DNA of 64,000 nt from Cohnella hashimotonis (GTDB lineage: Bacteria > Bacillota > Bacilli > Paenibacillales > Paenibacillaceae), in the NCBI RefSeq assembly GCF_030014955.1, contig NZ_JAGRPV010000001.1:3534001-3598000 (forward strand), in the 5' to 3' direction. Below are positions 1 through 8,894 of the stretch, piece by piece. Under the pieces are notes generated by a model. It worked only from the letters and a program-made list of their open reading frames with translations, was not told the origin of the DNA and ran no database searches. Every line of letters begins with the position of its first letter. Position 1 is the stretch's first letter. Position numbers and translations under genes: made by a program.

Positions 1-852
1 CATTCTTGAATAAATCCATGACAACAGAAGTCCCAAGACCAATACGACCGGCGCTAAAAAGACGATATACCGCTTTAGCATGTCTACGGCTTCTCCTACC
101 GGTTGAAGGGACGTCATGGCAAACAAATATCGGGCATCCCCGCGCCCCGGCGCGAACGGTTGCAGTATGGCCGCATAGCGGACCCCGCTCCATGGATCGG
201 TCCATTCCGTCCGCACGGTTCCTCTGTCCATCGTCCGGATCGAAGCTTGCTTTTCGTCGGTCAGCCAGGCCGAGAGCGCCTCTTTCATTTGCAAATCCTG
301 ATAAAACGGATTGTACGAACGGTGCTCCGGCACCAGGAGTTCCGCGATCGTCCCGCTTACTCGTACGAGCCCCTCCTCAAGCGCGCGCTCCCCTTGTCCG
401 ATGGCGATCGGCTGTATGATCGTATCTTCCTCGTCCATATAAATGCCGTCGACCGTCAGCCGATCCCCGACCTTCAGACCTGGCGGGAGGGCGTCGGCCG
501 TCATCCCTTCGCTTGCGAGCGGCACGGTGACCGTCTTGCCGTCCGCGCGCAGCTCGATAAAGTAGGGATTGACGGCCAAGGGCTCGAACCGGTCATTCAG
601 CATCGCGAGGCTCGCATCGTTACGGTTCATGAATTCGCCAAGAACCCGAGACCCGCTGCCCGCTTTCGTCTGCTCGGCCTGCCGGTACGCATCGCCGAAC
701 GCCGTCATGCTTCGTTCGATCGCATGATCTTTGGATGCGCGATAAAATCGTTCGAAGAACAGGCCTTCGGCCAGGAGCAAGAGCACGAATACGAGGAGGA
801 CGAGAGCCGCGGTCACCGCGAACAGCTTAACGACGACGCTTCGCCTTTTCAT
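1..852 (-). CDS. Sensor histidine kinase, amino-terminal part, cut by the window edge
   Basis: These are the first 284 codons of a membrane sensor; the kinase core lies beyond the left edge. The protein opens with a basic stretch and a hydrophobic helix at about residues 9-28. About 230 extracytoplasmic residues of no family I recognise follow, then a second hydrophobic helix at about 262-281 that stops just before the edge. Two helices around an outside sensor region is the usual layout of class I histidine kinases. The ATG overlaps the stop of the response regulator by four bases (ATGA), so the pair is translationally coupled. Kinase identity is inferred from layout and partner; no H box or ATPase motif is inside the window. 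The ligand is unknown. Confidence 0.8.
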   Translation of the reverse strand, partial: MKRRSVVVKLFAVTAALVLLVFVLLLLAEGLFFERFYRASKDHAIERSMTAFGDAYRQAEQTKAGSGSRVLGEFMNRNDASLAMLNDRFEPLAVNPYFIELRADGKTVTVPLASEGMTADALPPGLKVGDRLTVDGIYMDEEDTIIQPIAIGQGERALEEGLVRVSGTIAELLVPEHRSYNPFYQDLQMKEALSAWLTDEKQASIRTMDRGTVRTEWTDPWSGVRYAAILQPFAPGRGDARYLFAMTSLQPVGEAVDMLKRYIVFLAPVVLVLGLLLSWIYSRM

Positions 853-1529
853 GGCGCCCTCTCGAATTTGTACCCGGTACGGACGACCGTGGAGATCAGC
901 CTGCCTTCTGGACCGAGCTTGGCGCGCAGCTTTTTGATATGCGTATCCACCGTTCGCGGATCGCCGTCGTATTCGTAGCCCCACACCGAGTCCAATATAT
1001 AGTCGCGGGCCAGCACCTTGCCTTCGTTCTTTGCGAGAAAAACAAGCAATTCGAACGCCTTCGGCGACAGTTGGAGCGGCATCCCGGACACGGCGGCGGC
1101 ATGCGCCTGCCTGTCGATCGTCAGATCGCCGAAGACGAGCAATTCGCCGTCGCGCCCGACCGTCCCTTCGGTCCGGCGCATGAGCGCCGCGGCCCGAGCA
1201 ACCAGTACGCGCGGACTTAGAGGCTTCGTCACGTATTCGTCGGCGCCGAGCTCATAGCCCAGAATCTGATCGTCGTCCTCCGCTCGCGCCGTGATGATGA
1301 TGACCGGCACGTCCGACTTTTCCCGGATGCGCCGGCAAGCCGTCCAGCCGTCCATCTCCGGCATCATGAGATCGAGCACGACCAGGTCGACGGCGTTCTG
1401 CTCGAACAGGTCCAGCGCCGTTCGCCCGTTATCCGCTTCGAGCACGTCCCAACCTTCCCTGACAAAATAATCCGTTATAAACTCTCGCATCAGCGCGTCG
1501 TCTTCCGCCAGCACAATCGTCCGCTTCAC
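849..1529 (-). CDS. OmpR/PhoB-family two-component response regulator
   Basis: This is a 226-residue DNA-binding response regulator. The receiver domain (about residues 4-115) carries the acidic pair D10-D11, the phospho-acceptor D53 in VVLDLMMPEMDG, and the conserved Lys in YVTKPLSPR. The carboxy-terminal winged helix (about 130-224) has the OmpR-type pattern SPKAFELLVFLAKNEGKV and ends in RTGYKFE. The start chosen is GTG (VKRTIVLAEDD) because a GGGGGCGAGG stretch lies just upstream; longer versions have a non-homologous leader. It is coupled to the downstream sensor kinase by a four-base overlap. The regulon cannot be read from the window. It sits downstream of korB but behind a strong terminator, so it is a separate unit. 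Confidence 0.93.
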   Translation of the reverse strand: MKRTIVLAEDDALMREFITDYFVREGWDVLEADNGRTALDLFEQNAVDLVVLDLMMPEMDGWTACRRIREKSDVPVIIITARAEDDDQILGYELGADEYVTKPLSPRVLVARAAALMRRTEGTVGRDGELLVFGDLTIDRQAHAAAVSGMPLQLSPKAFELLVFLAKNEGKVLARDYILDSVWGYEYDGDPRTVDTHIKKLRAKLGPEGRLISTVVRTGYKFERAP

Positions 1530-1610
1530 TGCCTCGCCCCCGTCTGTTGCCCGACTATCCGGTACGTCTATAACTTTATCGTACCCTTGTGTCCTTCGTG
1601 TGTACGCGCC

Positions 1611-1664
1611 AAAAACCAAAAAATAGCGGCAGCCGGGACACGCTTGCATGTCCCGGCTGCCGCT
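1611..1664 (-). terminator. Rho-independent terminator of the korA-korB operon
   Basis: A 16-bp perfect stem (AGCGGCAGCCGGGACA paired with its complement, 8-base loop) at 1625-1664 is followed on the minus strand by TATTTTTTGG and another T run. It lies 19 bases after the korB stop and separates kor from the response regulator. Confidence 0.9.
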
Positions 1665-1682
1665 ATGAAGAGGCTTTTTTAC

Positions 1683-2549
1683 TTACCTGAACTCTGCGAG
1701 CAGCTTGTCGAATTCAGCTTCGGGCAGCGTGAGGTCCTGCTTCGCAAGCGCTTCGGGCTTGAAGCCGGCCGCCAAGTCCTCGTACGATTTGCGCGTCGTG
1801 TCCTGATAGATCAGGCCCGTCAGCATGCCGTTCGTCTCCATGATCTTCGTCATCGCAGCGATGCGGTTGCTCGGATCGTACTCGGGGAACTGCTCAAGAT
1901 TGACGATATTCTCCTTGAACCAATCGTAGGTGTTGACCTTGTTAAAAGTTACGCACGGCGAGAATACGTTGATGAGCGAAAAGCCCTTGTGCTGAATCGC
2001 CTGCTCGATGAGCGAGGTCAGCTGCTTCAGGTCGCTGGAAAACGACTGGGCGACAAAGGTGGCGCCAGCGGACAGCGCGATTTCGAGCGGCGACAGCGTC
2101 GTCTCGATCGAGCCTTCCGGCGTCGACTTCGTCTTGAAGCCTTCCGCGCTTCGGGGAGACGTCTGGCCCTTGGTCAGGCCGTAGATCTGATTGTCCATGA
2201 CGATATAGGTGATGTCCAGGTTGCGGCGGATCGCATGCACCGTATGGCCCATGCCGATCGCGAAGCCGTCGCCGTCGCCGCCCGACGCGATGACGGTCAG
2301 CTCGCGGTTCGCGAGCTTGACGCCCTGCGCGATCGGGAGCGCGCGGCCGTGAATGCCGTGCAGTCCGTACGCGTTAATGTAGCCGGAGATCCGGCCGGAG
2401 CAGCCGATGCCGGAGATGACGGCGAGCTGCTCGGGCTCGAGGCCGACGTTCGCGGCAGCGCGCTGAATCGAAGCCTGCACGGTGAAGTCCCCGCAGCCGG
2501 GGCACCAGTTCGGCTTGACGTTGTTGCGGAATTCTTTGAAAGTAGCCAT
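1683..2549 (-). CDS. korB: 2-oxoacid:ferredoxin oxidoreductase, beta subunit
   Basis: This is the 288-residue thiamine-diphosphate subunit of a 2-oxoacid (probably 2-oxoglutarate) ferredoxin oxidoreductase, which oxidatively decarboxylates a 2-oxoacid to its acyl-CoA and reduces ferredoxin. The TPP signature GDGDGFAIG (about residues 91-99) continues to the paired Asn in YIVMDNQIYGLTKGQ. Cysteines C16 and C19 (WCPGCGDF), C50 and C199 are at the spacing expected for the 4Fe-4S cluster of KorB proteins. It follows korA with a one-base TAATG overlap, so the subunits are co-translated. Substrate preference between 2-oxoglutarate and pyruvate cannot be settled from sequence alone; 2-oxoglutarate is favoured by the two-subunit layout. 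Confidence 0.93.
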   Translation of the reverse strand: MATFKEFRNNVKPNWCPGCGDFTVQASIQRAAANVGLEPEQLAVISGIGCSGRISGYINAYGLHGIHGRALPIAQGVKLANRELTVIASGGDGDGFAIGMGHTVHAIRRNLDITYIVMDNQIYGLTKGQTSPRSAEGFKTKSTPEGSIETTLSPLEIALSAGATFVAQSFSSDLKQLTSLIEQAIQHKGFSLINVFSPCVTFNKVNTYDWFKENIVNLEQFPEYDPSNRIAAMTKIMETNGMLTGLIYQDTTRKSYEDLAAGFKPEALAKQDLTLPEAEFDKLLAEFR

Positions 2550-4294
2550 TACAGTTTCAGCTCCTTGCAGGCTTGATAGACTTCGGAAGGCAGGAAAGGC
2601 GTGCCGTCGTATTTGAGCAGATTCACGATTTTATCGTGGTATCCGACGTTTTGCTTAATCAGATTGGCGAGCTGTCCCGTCGCATTGTTCTCGAGCACGA
2701 CGACCTTGCTGGCCCGCTCCAGATAAGGGGCGAGCAGATCGCTGGGGAACGGATGCATCTGGCGCACGGTCACATGGTTCGTGGCGATGCCCGCTTTCGT
2801 CAAGCGGTCCTGCGCCTCGTTGATCGTACCGCCCGTCGAGCCCATCGACACGATGAGCAGATCGGCAGGTTCGCTCGGCCCGTCCGGCTTCACGGCATCG
2901 GCAATGCGCAGCGCGCCCAGCTTGTTCAGCCTCTTATCCATCATCTTGCGGCGGTTGACCGCGCTCTCCGAAGGACGGCCTTCCTCGTCGTGCTCGACGC
3001 CGGTCACATGGTGAATGCCGTGCTTCGCGCCGGGCAGTACGCGGGGCGAGACGCCGTCCTCGGTGAATTCGTAGCGCTTGAACAGCTTGTTCGGTTCGGT
3101 AGGCGCCAGTTCCTGCTCAAGCGGAATAAGCTTGCCGCGCTTGATCTCGATGCGCTTGTAATCGAGCGGCTCGCACGACTGCTTGCCGAGCGACAGCTGC
3201 AGATCGGTCGCCACGATGACCGGCACCTGGTATTCCTCGGCAATGTTAAACGCTTCGATCATGTCGTAAAAGCATTCCTCGATCGTGCTCGGCGCGATGA
3301 CCACCTTCGGAATCTCGCCGTGCGTGCCGTAGATCAGCGCGTTGATATCGGACTGCTCCTGCTTCGTCGGCAAGCCGGTCGAAGGACCGCCGCGCTGCGT
3401 ATCGATGATGACGAGCGGCGTCTCGGTCATGCCCGACAGGCCGATCGCCTCCATCATGAGCGACAGGCCCGGGCCGGCCGAAGCCGTCATCGTCCGCACG
3501 CCGCCATAGTTGGCGCCGATGGCCATCGTGACCGCCGCGATCTCGTCCTCCGTCTGTATGACGGTGCCGCCGAACTTCGGCAGCTTCTTGATCAGATACT
3601 CCATGACTTCGGACGCTGGCGTGATCGGGTAGGCGGACATGAGGCGGCAGCCGGCGGCGACGGAACCGAGGCCCATCGCTTCGTTGCCGATCATGAACAG
3701 CTTCTGCTTGCCGTCTGCTTCCGCCAGCCTGAACGCCTCGATCGGACCGCCTGCCTGCTCGAGCACGAACTCGGCGCCGCGCCGCACGGCCTCGACGTTT
3801 TTCTCGACGACGGCAGCGCCCTTTCGCCCGAACTCCTCTTCGACCGCGCGGTTGAACACCTCGATCGGAAGACCGAGCAGCGCCCAGGAAGCACCGGACG
3901 CGACCATGTTTTTCATCAACGACGTGCCGAGCTCCTCGGCGATCGCGGTGATCGGCACCGCGAACAGCCGGGCGTCGACGCCCTCCGGCACGACCGGCGC
4001 GAACTTGGCGTCCGCGACGATGACCCCGCCCGTACGAAGCTCCTTCGCGTTCAAGTCGATGGTCTCCTGGTCGAACGCGACGAGAATGTCCAGATCGTCC
4101 GAGATCGCCCGGATCGGATGCGTGCTGATCCGGATCTTGTTGTTCGTGTGACCGCCCTTGATGCGGGAGGAGAAATGACGATAGCCGTATAGATAGTAGC
4201 CGAGCCGGTTAAGCGCCGTTGAGAAAATACGGTCCGTACTCTCGACGCCCTCCCCCTGCTGGCCGCCTATTTTCCAAGAAAGTTGATCGATCAA
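2549..4294 (-). CDS. korA: 2-oxoacid:ferredoxin oxidoreductase, fused gamma-alpha subunit
   Basis: This is the large subunit of the two-component oxidoreductase, about 581 residues. The amino-terminal gamma domain has WKIGGQQGEGVEST and SRIKGGHTNNKIR. The alpha (pyrimidine-binding) domain begins near residue 190 with GNEAMGLGSVAAGC and the conserved MSAYPITPASEVM. I chose a TTG start because GAGGAG lies nine bases upstream and the product then begins MIDQLSWKIGG, the usual start of this family as I recall it. The in-frame ATG at 4303 directly abuts that same GAGGAG and would have no spacer. A promoter-like pair lies at 4404-4432. The unit is monocistronic with korB and probably supplies reduced ferredoxin and TCA-cycle flux. 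Confidence 0.92.
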   Translation of the reverse strand: MIDQLSWKIGGQQGEGVESTDRIFSTALNRLGYYLYGYRHFSSRIKGGHTNNKIRISTHPIRAISDDLDILVAFDQETIDLNAKELRTGGVIVADAKFAPVVPEGVDARLFAVPITAIAEELGTSLMKNMVASGASWALLGLPIEVFNRAVEEEFGRKGAAVVEKNVEAVRRGAEFVLEQAGGPIEAFRLAEADGKQKLFMIGNEAMGLGSVAAGCRLMSAYPITPASEVMEYLIKKLPKFGGTVIQTEDEIAAVTMAIGANYGGVRTMTASAGPGLSLMMEAIGLSGMTETPLVIIDTQRGGPSTGLPTKQEQSDINALIYGTHGEIPKVVIAPSTIEECFYDMIEAFNIAEEYQVPVIVATDLQLSLGKQSCEPLDYKRIEIKRGKLIPLEQELAPTEPNKLFKRYEFTEDGVSPRVLPGAKHGIHHVTGVEHDEEGRPSESAVNRRKMMDKRLNKLGALRIADAVKPDGPSEPADLLIVSMGSTGGTINEAQDRLTKAGIATNHVTVRQMHPFPSDLLAPYLERASKVVVLENNATGQLANLIKQNVGYHDKIVNLLKYDGTPFLPSEVYQACKELKL

Positions 4295-4403
4295 TGCTTC
4301 CATCTCCTCATGCTCATAGTGACTGGTATCGATAATGGCATAGCTTGACGTTTGTGCTATATACAAATCTGTATTTGATCTATATCGATTGGCGATCTCA
4401 TAA

Positions 4404-4432
4404 ATTTTATGATTCGTTATGTTAAAATGCAA
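4404..4432 (-). promoter_or_regulatory. Probable sigma-A promoter of korA-korB
   Basis: TTGCAT, 17 bases, TAAAAT on the minus strand, about 110 bases before the korA start, in an AT-rich intergenic stretch (4310-4480) that contrasts with the GC-rich surroundings. The -35 box is imperfect. Confidence 0.5.
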
Positions 4433-4511
4433 TAGTTTCAGTTCATTTGTTATGATAATCCTTTTTCATTGCGTCACAACGCCGCCTATCGGACGAACGA
4501 GATTGTCAAGC

Positions 4512-5453
4512 TTACTTGAGGTTGTCCGTCAAAAAGCGCCGTGCATGTCCGGACAGCCAGCCGCGAACGAGCGGTTCGGCATGGCGTGCCAACAGCGCAT
4601 CGGCAAGCGCCGAATAATCGGCCGGTCCGGCGAGTCCGAGCGTATAGGTGTCGATGCCGTCAAAGTCCGAGCCGAACGCGATATGGTTCGCGCCGCCGAG
4701 CGTACATATATGCTCGACATGCCGCAGCACGTCGTCGATGCCCGCCTGTCTGCGCGACTGCAGAAAGAACGGAACGAATGTGATGCCGATCAGGCCGTTC
4801 GCAGCGACAAGCGCGCGGATCTGGTCGTCCGTCAGGTTGCGCGGGTGCGGACATAACGCACGGGCGTTGGAGTGGGACGCGAGAAACGGCCGTCTCGCAA
4901 GCTCCGCGGTTTCCCAAAAGCCCTTTTCCGATAGATGAGATACGTCAATCAGGATGCCGAGCGCTTCGCACTCCGCGACTAGACTGCGTCCCTCCTTCGT
5001 TAATCCCGCCCCTCTCGGTTCCATAATGCCGTCGCACGCCCAATTGGCCTCATTCCAGGTGAGCCCGAGCATCCGAAGTCCCAGCCGATGCAGCAGGCGC
5101 AGCGCCCATCGCTCTCCGCGCAGCGCATCCGCGCCTTCGAGCGCGAGTAACGCACCTCTCTCCGACGCGTCCGGGCCGAGTACAGCTTCTACGTCTGCGC
5201 CGTTCTTCACGAGTCGCATGCCTTGCGCGGACAATATTTTATCGTGAAAAAGCGCCGCTTGGCGCAGCACGCTCTCGGGCGTTTTAGGCGTTCCCGTCGG
5301 TACCCAGATCGCAAATGCCTGAAGTCCGATATTTCCGTTCGCCAGACTCTCGGCCGTCACATCCAGTCCTTTGCCGGATGGGGCTGACCATTCCAGCTTA
5401 GCGTCCCGATCCAGCTTGCTGAGCGCGTCGCAATGCAGATCCGCGATTCGCAT
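4512..5453 (-). CDS. Membrane dipeptidase family (M19) zinc peptidase
   Basis: A 313-residue M19 dipeptidase (renal-dipeptidase family) that would hydrolyse a dipeptide using two zinc ions. The ligands are all visible: H7 and D9 in IADLHCDAL, bridging E106 in LALEGADALRG, H173 in LIDVSHLS, H194 in ASHSNARA, and D263 in IAFGSDFDG. The start is fixed by GAGGAGG seven bases upstream of ATG; longer readings have an unrelated arginine-rich leader. There is no signal peptide, so it is probably cytoplasmic. It lies between spoVS and korA, where B. subtilis carries tdh-kbl. Related enzymes sit in the same place in Paenibacillus as far as I recall; the physiological substrate is unknown. Confidence 0.9.
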   Translation of the reverse strand: MRIADLHCDALSKLDRDAKLEWSAPSGKGLDVTAESLANGNIGLQAFAIWVPTGTPKTPESVLRQAALFHDKILSAQGMRLVKNGADVEAVLGPDASERGALLALEGADALRGERWALRLLHRLGLRMLGLTWNEANWACDGIMEPRGAGLTKEGRSLVAECEALGILIDVSHLSEKGFWETAELARRPFLASHSNARALCPHPRNLTDDQIRALVAANGLIGITFVPFFLQSRRQAGIDDVLRHVEHICTLGGANHIAFGSDFDGIDTYTLGLAGPADYSALADALLARHAEPLVRGWLSGHARRFLTDNLK

Positions 5454-5485
5454 GGGTTTTCCTCCTCTCTTTTTTCCGGGCATAA

Positions 5486-5562
5486 CAAAAAAACCTGCGG
5501 GCACGCGAGAAGCGAGCTGCGCGGCAAGCTCCGCGGCATCCGCACCCATGCGATGGCAGGTT
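5486..5562 (-). terminator. Branched terminator between spoVS and the dipeptidase gene
   Basis: On the minus strand AACCTGC pairs with GCAGGTT, which runs into TTTTTTT. Inside it GGGTGCG pairs with CGTGCCC (two G-U pairs), and a third arm pairs GAGCT with AGCTC. It lies 35 bases after the spoVS stop and just before the dipeptidase ribosome-binding site. It may be a plain spoVS terminator or an attenuator for the dipeptidase gene. Confidence 0.65.
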
Positions 5563-5596
5563 GAATCTTTCCTATCAGTCGGTCGCGTCTCACGGG

Positions 5597-5857
5597 TTAT
5601 CTGGGCTCGACAATGAGCTTGATGGCCGTGCGGTCCTCCCCGTCGATGACGATATCCGTGAACGCCGGTATACAAATTAAATCGACACCGCTCGGCGCGA
5701 CAAACCCTCTTGCGATGGCAACCGCCTTGACCGCCTGGTTCAGCGCGCCGGCGCCGATTGCCTGCAGCTCAGCCCCTCCACGCTCACGTAGCACCCCTGC
5801 CAATGCGCCTGCGACGGAGTTTGGGTTCGATTTTGCCGATACCTTTAATACATCCAT
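5597..5857 (-). CDS. spoVS: Stage V sporulation protein S
   Basis: An 86-residue SpoVS, the full family length, starting MDVLKVSAKSNPNSVAGALAG and containing the conserved run QAIGAGALNQAVKAVAIARGF. SpoVS is a small Alba-like fold protein needed for completion of sporulation in B. subtilis, where it acts around coat and cortex assembly and septation. The ATG is preceded by AAGGAGG at normal spacing. The gene follows ymdB as in B. subtilis but has its own promoter-like region: a sigma-H type element at 5902-5931 lies about 45 bases upstream. A terminator follows at 5486-5562. Confidence 0.97.
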   Translation of the reverse strand: MDVLKVSAKSNPNSVAGALAGVLRERGGAELQAIGAGALNQAVKAVAIARGFVAPSGVDLICIPAFTDIVIDGEDRTAIKLIVEPR

Positions 5858-5901
5858 GACCAGTTCCTCCTTGGGGTTAAGGATGGGCTCACTAACCGAT
5901 C

Positions 5902-5931
5902 ATATTCGGGATTCCGGCGATTAATTCCTGC
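5902..5931 (-). promoter_or_regulatory. Candidate sigma-H promoter of spoVS
   Basis: On the minus strand GCAGGAATT, 12 bases, then CCCGAATAT. This fits the sigma-H pattern RnAGGAWWW / RnnGAATWW in all but one base. In B. subtilis spoVS is known to depend on sigma-H, so the match is where it should be. Confidence 0.7.
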
Positions 5932-6003
5932 CCGGCCGGATTGGTGTCGCAATCTATTTTCAAATTATTCTGAATTTTATATCTAGGGCGTTTCCTGTTG
6001 GCC

Positions 6004-6052
6004 AAAAACGCAAACGGTACGAAGACGGAAATCCCTCCGCTTCGTACCGTTT
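6004..6052 (-). terminator. Terminator downstream of ymdB
   Basis: A 13-bp perfect stem (AAACGGTACGAAG) with a 15-base loop at 6012-6052, then GCGTTTTTGG on the minus strand. It lies 64 bases after the ymdB stop and isolates spoVS from ymdB. Confidence 0.88.
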
Positions 6053-6116
6053 GGCTCATTTGGCTTCAGAGGACTATTGAGGCAGGCCCCTCCGGCAACG
6101 AGGACGTCATTTACTT

Positions 6117-6911
6117 TTAAGCCGGAATCCAGCTGTCCTCATCTACGCGAATCGTGCGGACGCTGAGGGCTTTGCCCGTCGCTTCGTCGATATCGACGAA
6201 CAGTCCGTTCAGATGCCACTTCGTCTCGGCGACCTGAAACCTTGTGGGCATGCCGGTAATGAACTTGCGCAGCACGCTCTCCCGCTCCATGCCGAGCACG
6301 CCGTCGCGTGGCCCGGTCATCCCTGCATCCGTCACATAAGCGGTCCCCTCCGGGAGAATCCGATCGTCGTTCGTCTGCACATGCGTATGCGTGCCGAGCA
6401 CGACCGAAGCGCGTCCGTCGAGATGCCAGCCCATCGCGATTTTCTCGCTGGTCGCCTCGGCATGGAAATCGACAAGAATACACTTTGTCTTGCGCCGCAG
6501 CTCGTCCACGATCTCATCAGCCTTGCGGAACGGGCAATCGGAGGGCGGCAAAAAGGTGCGCCCGATCAAGTTCACGATCGCCAGCTCACGGCTGCCGCTC
6601 TTGATGATCGTATATCCGCGGCCCGGGGTGCCCGGCGGCAGGTTGGCCGGGCGGACCATCCGGGCTTCGTCGTCGATGAATTCGAAGATTTCCCGATTGT
6701 CCCAGGTGTGATTGCCCATGGTGATACCCTGCACGCCGGCAGAGAAAAGCTCACGGGTAATGGCGGCGTTGATGCCTCGTCCTCCTGCGGCATTCTCGCC
6801 GTTGGCGATGACGATATGCGGCTGATATTTATCTTTAAGCCACGGCAGCAGCCGCTTGACGGTATCCCGGCCGACTTGGCCCACGATATCCCCGATAAAG
6901 ACGACTTTCAT
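6117..6911 (-). CDS. ymdB: YmdB-type 2',3'-cyclic nucleotide phosphodiesterase / metallophosphoesterase
   Basis: A 264-residue protein, identical in length to B. subtilis YmdB, a binuclear metallophosphoesterase with activity on cyclic nucleotides that affects the switch between motility and biofilm. Metal ligands are visible: D8 in FIGDIVG, E39-N40 in IANGENAAGG, N67-H68 in TMGNHTWDN, and histidines in LVDFHAEATSEK and GTHTHVQTND. The start is the second ATG (MKVVFIGD), five bases after AAAGGTGG; the first ATG overlaps that site. It lies directly downstream of rny, its normal neighbour, separated by a strong hairpin terminator, so co-transcription is probably partial. Confidence 0.95.
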   Translation of the reverse strand: MKVVFIGDIVGQVGRDTVKRLLPWLKDKYQPHIVIANGENAAGGRGINAAITRELFSAGVQGITMGNHTWDNREIFEFIDDEARMVRPANLPPGTPGRGYTIIKSGSRELAIVNLIGRTFLPPSDCPFRKADEIVDELRRKTKCILVDFHAEATSEKIAMGWHLDGRASVVLGTHTHVQTNDDRILPEGTAYVTDAGMTGPRDGVLGMERESVLRKFITGMPTRFQVAETKWHLNGLFVDIDEATGKALSVRTIRVDEDSWIPA

Positions 6912-6957
6912 GTCATCCACCTTTCTGTCCCTACGCCTGTCGTTTCTATTTCGTCCG

Positions 6958-6999
6958 AAAAAGGAGGAGTGGCCGGCCCCAAATGGTGGCGGCCACTCC
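6958..6999 (-). terminator. Terminator between rny and ymdB
   Basis: A 10-bp stem (GGAGTGGCCG / CGGCCACTCC, bases 6966-6999) followed by TCCTTTTTC on the minus strand, 18 bases after the rny stop. Read-through probably supplies ymdB, since no clear promoter is seen between them. Confidence 0.8.
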
Positions 7000-7016
7000 C
7001 CGGTATAGCCTTGCTG

Positions 7017-8558
7017 TTACTTAGCGTATTCGACCGCCCGCGTCTCGCGAATGACCGTAACCTTAATATGTCCCGGATAATCGAGTTCGCTCTCGATCTT
7101 CTTCGTGATATCCCGAGCGAGTCTGAACGCTTCGCCGTCGTCGACCTTCTCCGGCTGTACCATGACGCGAACCTCACGTCCGGCCTGAATGGCGTACGAC
7201 TTCTCCACGCCTTCGAACGACTCCGAGATGGCCTCCAGCTTCTCCAGCCGGCGAATGTACGTCTCAAGCGTCTCGCGGCGCGCGCCCGGACGGGCTGCGC
7301 TGAGCGCGTCGGCCGCGCCGACCAGCATCGCGATGACCGAAGTCGCCTCCACGTCGCCGTGATGGGATGCGATACTGTTGATGACGACCGGGTGCTCCTT
7401 GTATTTCTTCGCCAATTCTACGCCGATCTCGACATGCGAACCTTCCACTTCGTGGTCGAGCGCCTTGCCGATATCATGCAGCAAGCCGGCGCGTTTGGCG
7501 AGAGAAATGTCCTCTCCGAGCTCGGCTGCCATCAGTCCGGTCAGATACGCGACCTCCATCGAATGCTTAAGCACATTCTGGCCGTAACTTGTACGGAACT
7601 TCAGGCGACCGAGAATCTTGATGAGGTCCGGATGGAGACCGTGAACGCCCACCTCGAACGTCGCTTGCTCGCCGTATTCGCGGATCCGCTCGTCCACTTC
7701 GCGACGGGACTTCTCCACCATCTCCTCGATGCGGGCAGGATGGATGCGACCGTCGGCGACGAGCTTCTCGAGCGCGGTACGGGCGATCTCGCGACGGATC
7801 GGGTCGAAGCCTGACAGGATAACCGCCTCCGGCGTATCGTCGATAATAAGATCGATGCCGGTGAGCGTCTCCAGCGCGCGGATATTGCGGCCTTCACGGC
7901 CGATGATCCGTCCCTTCATCTCTTCGTTCGGCAGCGTTACGACGGATACCGTCGTCTCCGCCACGTGATCCGCGGCGCAACGCTGAATCGCGAGCGAGAT
8001 GATGTCGCGGGCGCGCTTGTCGCCTTCTTCCTTCGCCTGTTGCTCAATGTCTTTGATCAGTTGAGCGGTCTCGTGACGCACTTCCTGCTCGACCGTGGAC
8101 AGAATCAGCTGCTTAGCGTCTTCCATCGTCAGGTTGGAGATGCGTTCGAGCTCCGTTATCTGCTGCTTATGAAGCGTCTCGATCTGTTCTTGGGTCTCTT
8201 CGATCCGTTTCTCTTTGTTGGCGACTTGCTCCTCCTTGCGTTCCAGCTGCTCCAGCTTGCGGTCCAGCGATTCTTCCTTCTGAACAAGCCGTCGTTCCTG
8301 CCGCTGAATCTCGTTGCGGCGCTCTCTAATATCGCGTTCCGCTTCGTTCCGGAGCTTGTGCACCTCGTCTTTGGCTTCCAGTACCGTTTCCTTGCGGAGA
8401 GCGTCGGCCTCTTTCTTGGCATTCTCTACGATCTGCCGGGCCGCCTCTTCAGCGCTGGATATTTTAGCTTCCGCAATGGACTTGCGTACAACATAACCGA
8501 TCCCAAAGAAAAGCACGCCAACAACGATTAAGATCAAGACCCAGATCCATGACTCCAT
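7017..8558 (-). CDS. rny: Ribonuclease Y
   Basis: A 513-residue membrane-anchored endoribonuclease that starts mRNA decay. An amino-terminal transmembrane helix (about residues 4-24) is followed by a long charged coiled coil (about 28-190), a KH RNA-binding domain (about 205-265, with [13 protein letters not shown]) and an HD domain containing [20 protein letters not shown] of MESWIW is chosen because AGGAGGTGA lies five bases upstream; the in-frame GTG three codons earlier overlaps that site. Transcription is from a near-consensus promoter about 170 bases upstream, leaving a long leader. The neighbours ymdB and recA are the conserved ones. Confidence 0.97.
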   Translation of the reverse strand: MESWIWVLILIVVGVLFFGIGYVVRKSIAEAKISSAEEAARQIVENAKKEADALRKETVLEAKDEVHKLRNEAERDIRERRNEIQRQERRLVQKEESLDRKLEQLERKEEQVANKEKRIEETQEQIETLHKQQITELERISNLTMEDAKQLILSTVEQEVRHETAQLIKDIEQQAKEEGDKRARDIISLAIQRCAADHVAETTVSVVTLPNEEMKGRIIGREGRNIRALETLTGIDLIIDDTPEAVILSGFDPIRREIARTALEKLVADGRIHPARIEEMVEKSRREVDERIREYGEQATFEVGVHGLHPDLIKILGRLKFRTSYGQNVLKHSMEVAYLTGLMAAELGEDISLAKRAGLLHDIGKALDHEVEGSHVEIGVELAKKYKEHPVVINSIASHHGDVEATSVIAMLVGAADALSAARPGARRETLETYIRRLEKLEAISESFEGVEKSYAIQAGREVRVMVQPEKVDDGEAFRLARDITKKIESELDYPGHIKVTVIRETRAVEYAK

Positions 8559-8727
8559 GGTCTTCACCTCCTCGTTGTATCACCAAGGCAAATCTTGGGA
8601 CACCTATTTAATTGTGCTCCGGTTTCAGAACCGTTCTGTAATCTCGTGTAAATCGTCGAAAATTCACTATCCGAATCGTTTTTTGGAAGGAAAAAGAATC
8701 GGTAGCGCGATGATGGAATACTCACTC
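8559..8727 (-). other. Leader region of rny
   Basis: About 165 bases of untranslated leader between the promoter and rny. It holds small hairpins (CGGTT-CTGA-AACCG; CCAAG-ATTTGC-CTTGG) but no terminator or riboswitch I recognise. The rest of the recX-rny gap (8758-8894) shows no gene. Confidence 0.5.
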
Positions 8728-8757
8728 ATTGTATCTTTTGTGAAAATGGATTGTCAA
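8728..8757 (-). promoter_or_regulatory. Sigma-A promoter of rny
   Basis: TTGACA, 18 bases, TACAAT on the minus strand: a full -35 match and a 5-of-6 -10 match. It is the clearest housekeeping promoter in the window and gives rny transcription independent of recA-recX. Confidence 0.85.
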
Positions 8758-8894
8758 GCAATGCAAGGACGTCCTCTCCCTCGGTTGCTCCGCTATGCGC
8801 ATTCGCACGCCGAACAGCCCAAAGCGCCGGCCGAAAGTAGCCGAAATTGCTGTGCGGACGGCAAAAAATAAGCCTGCTCCACTGCCCCAGCCTG

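Noticed and set aside
2573..4192. Long plus-strand frame opposite korA
   Set aside because: Antisense shadow produced by high GC third positions; arginine- and histidine-rich translation with no domain.
5454..5596. T-box-like element before the dipeptidase gene
   Set aside because: The GGGTGCGG stretch does not match the T-box AGGGTGGNACCGCG core and no specifier loop could be found.
8559..8727. Short frames in the rny leader, including ATG or GTG at the transcription start
   Set aside because: No ribosome-binding site and no recognisable product; openness is expected by chance.
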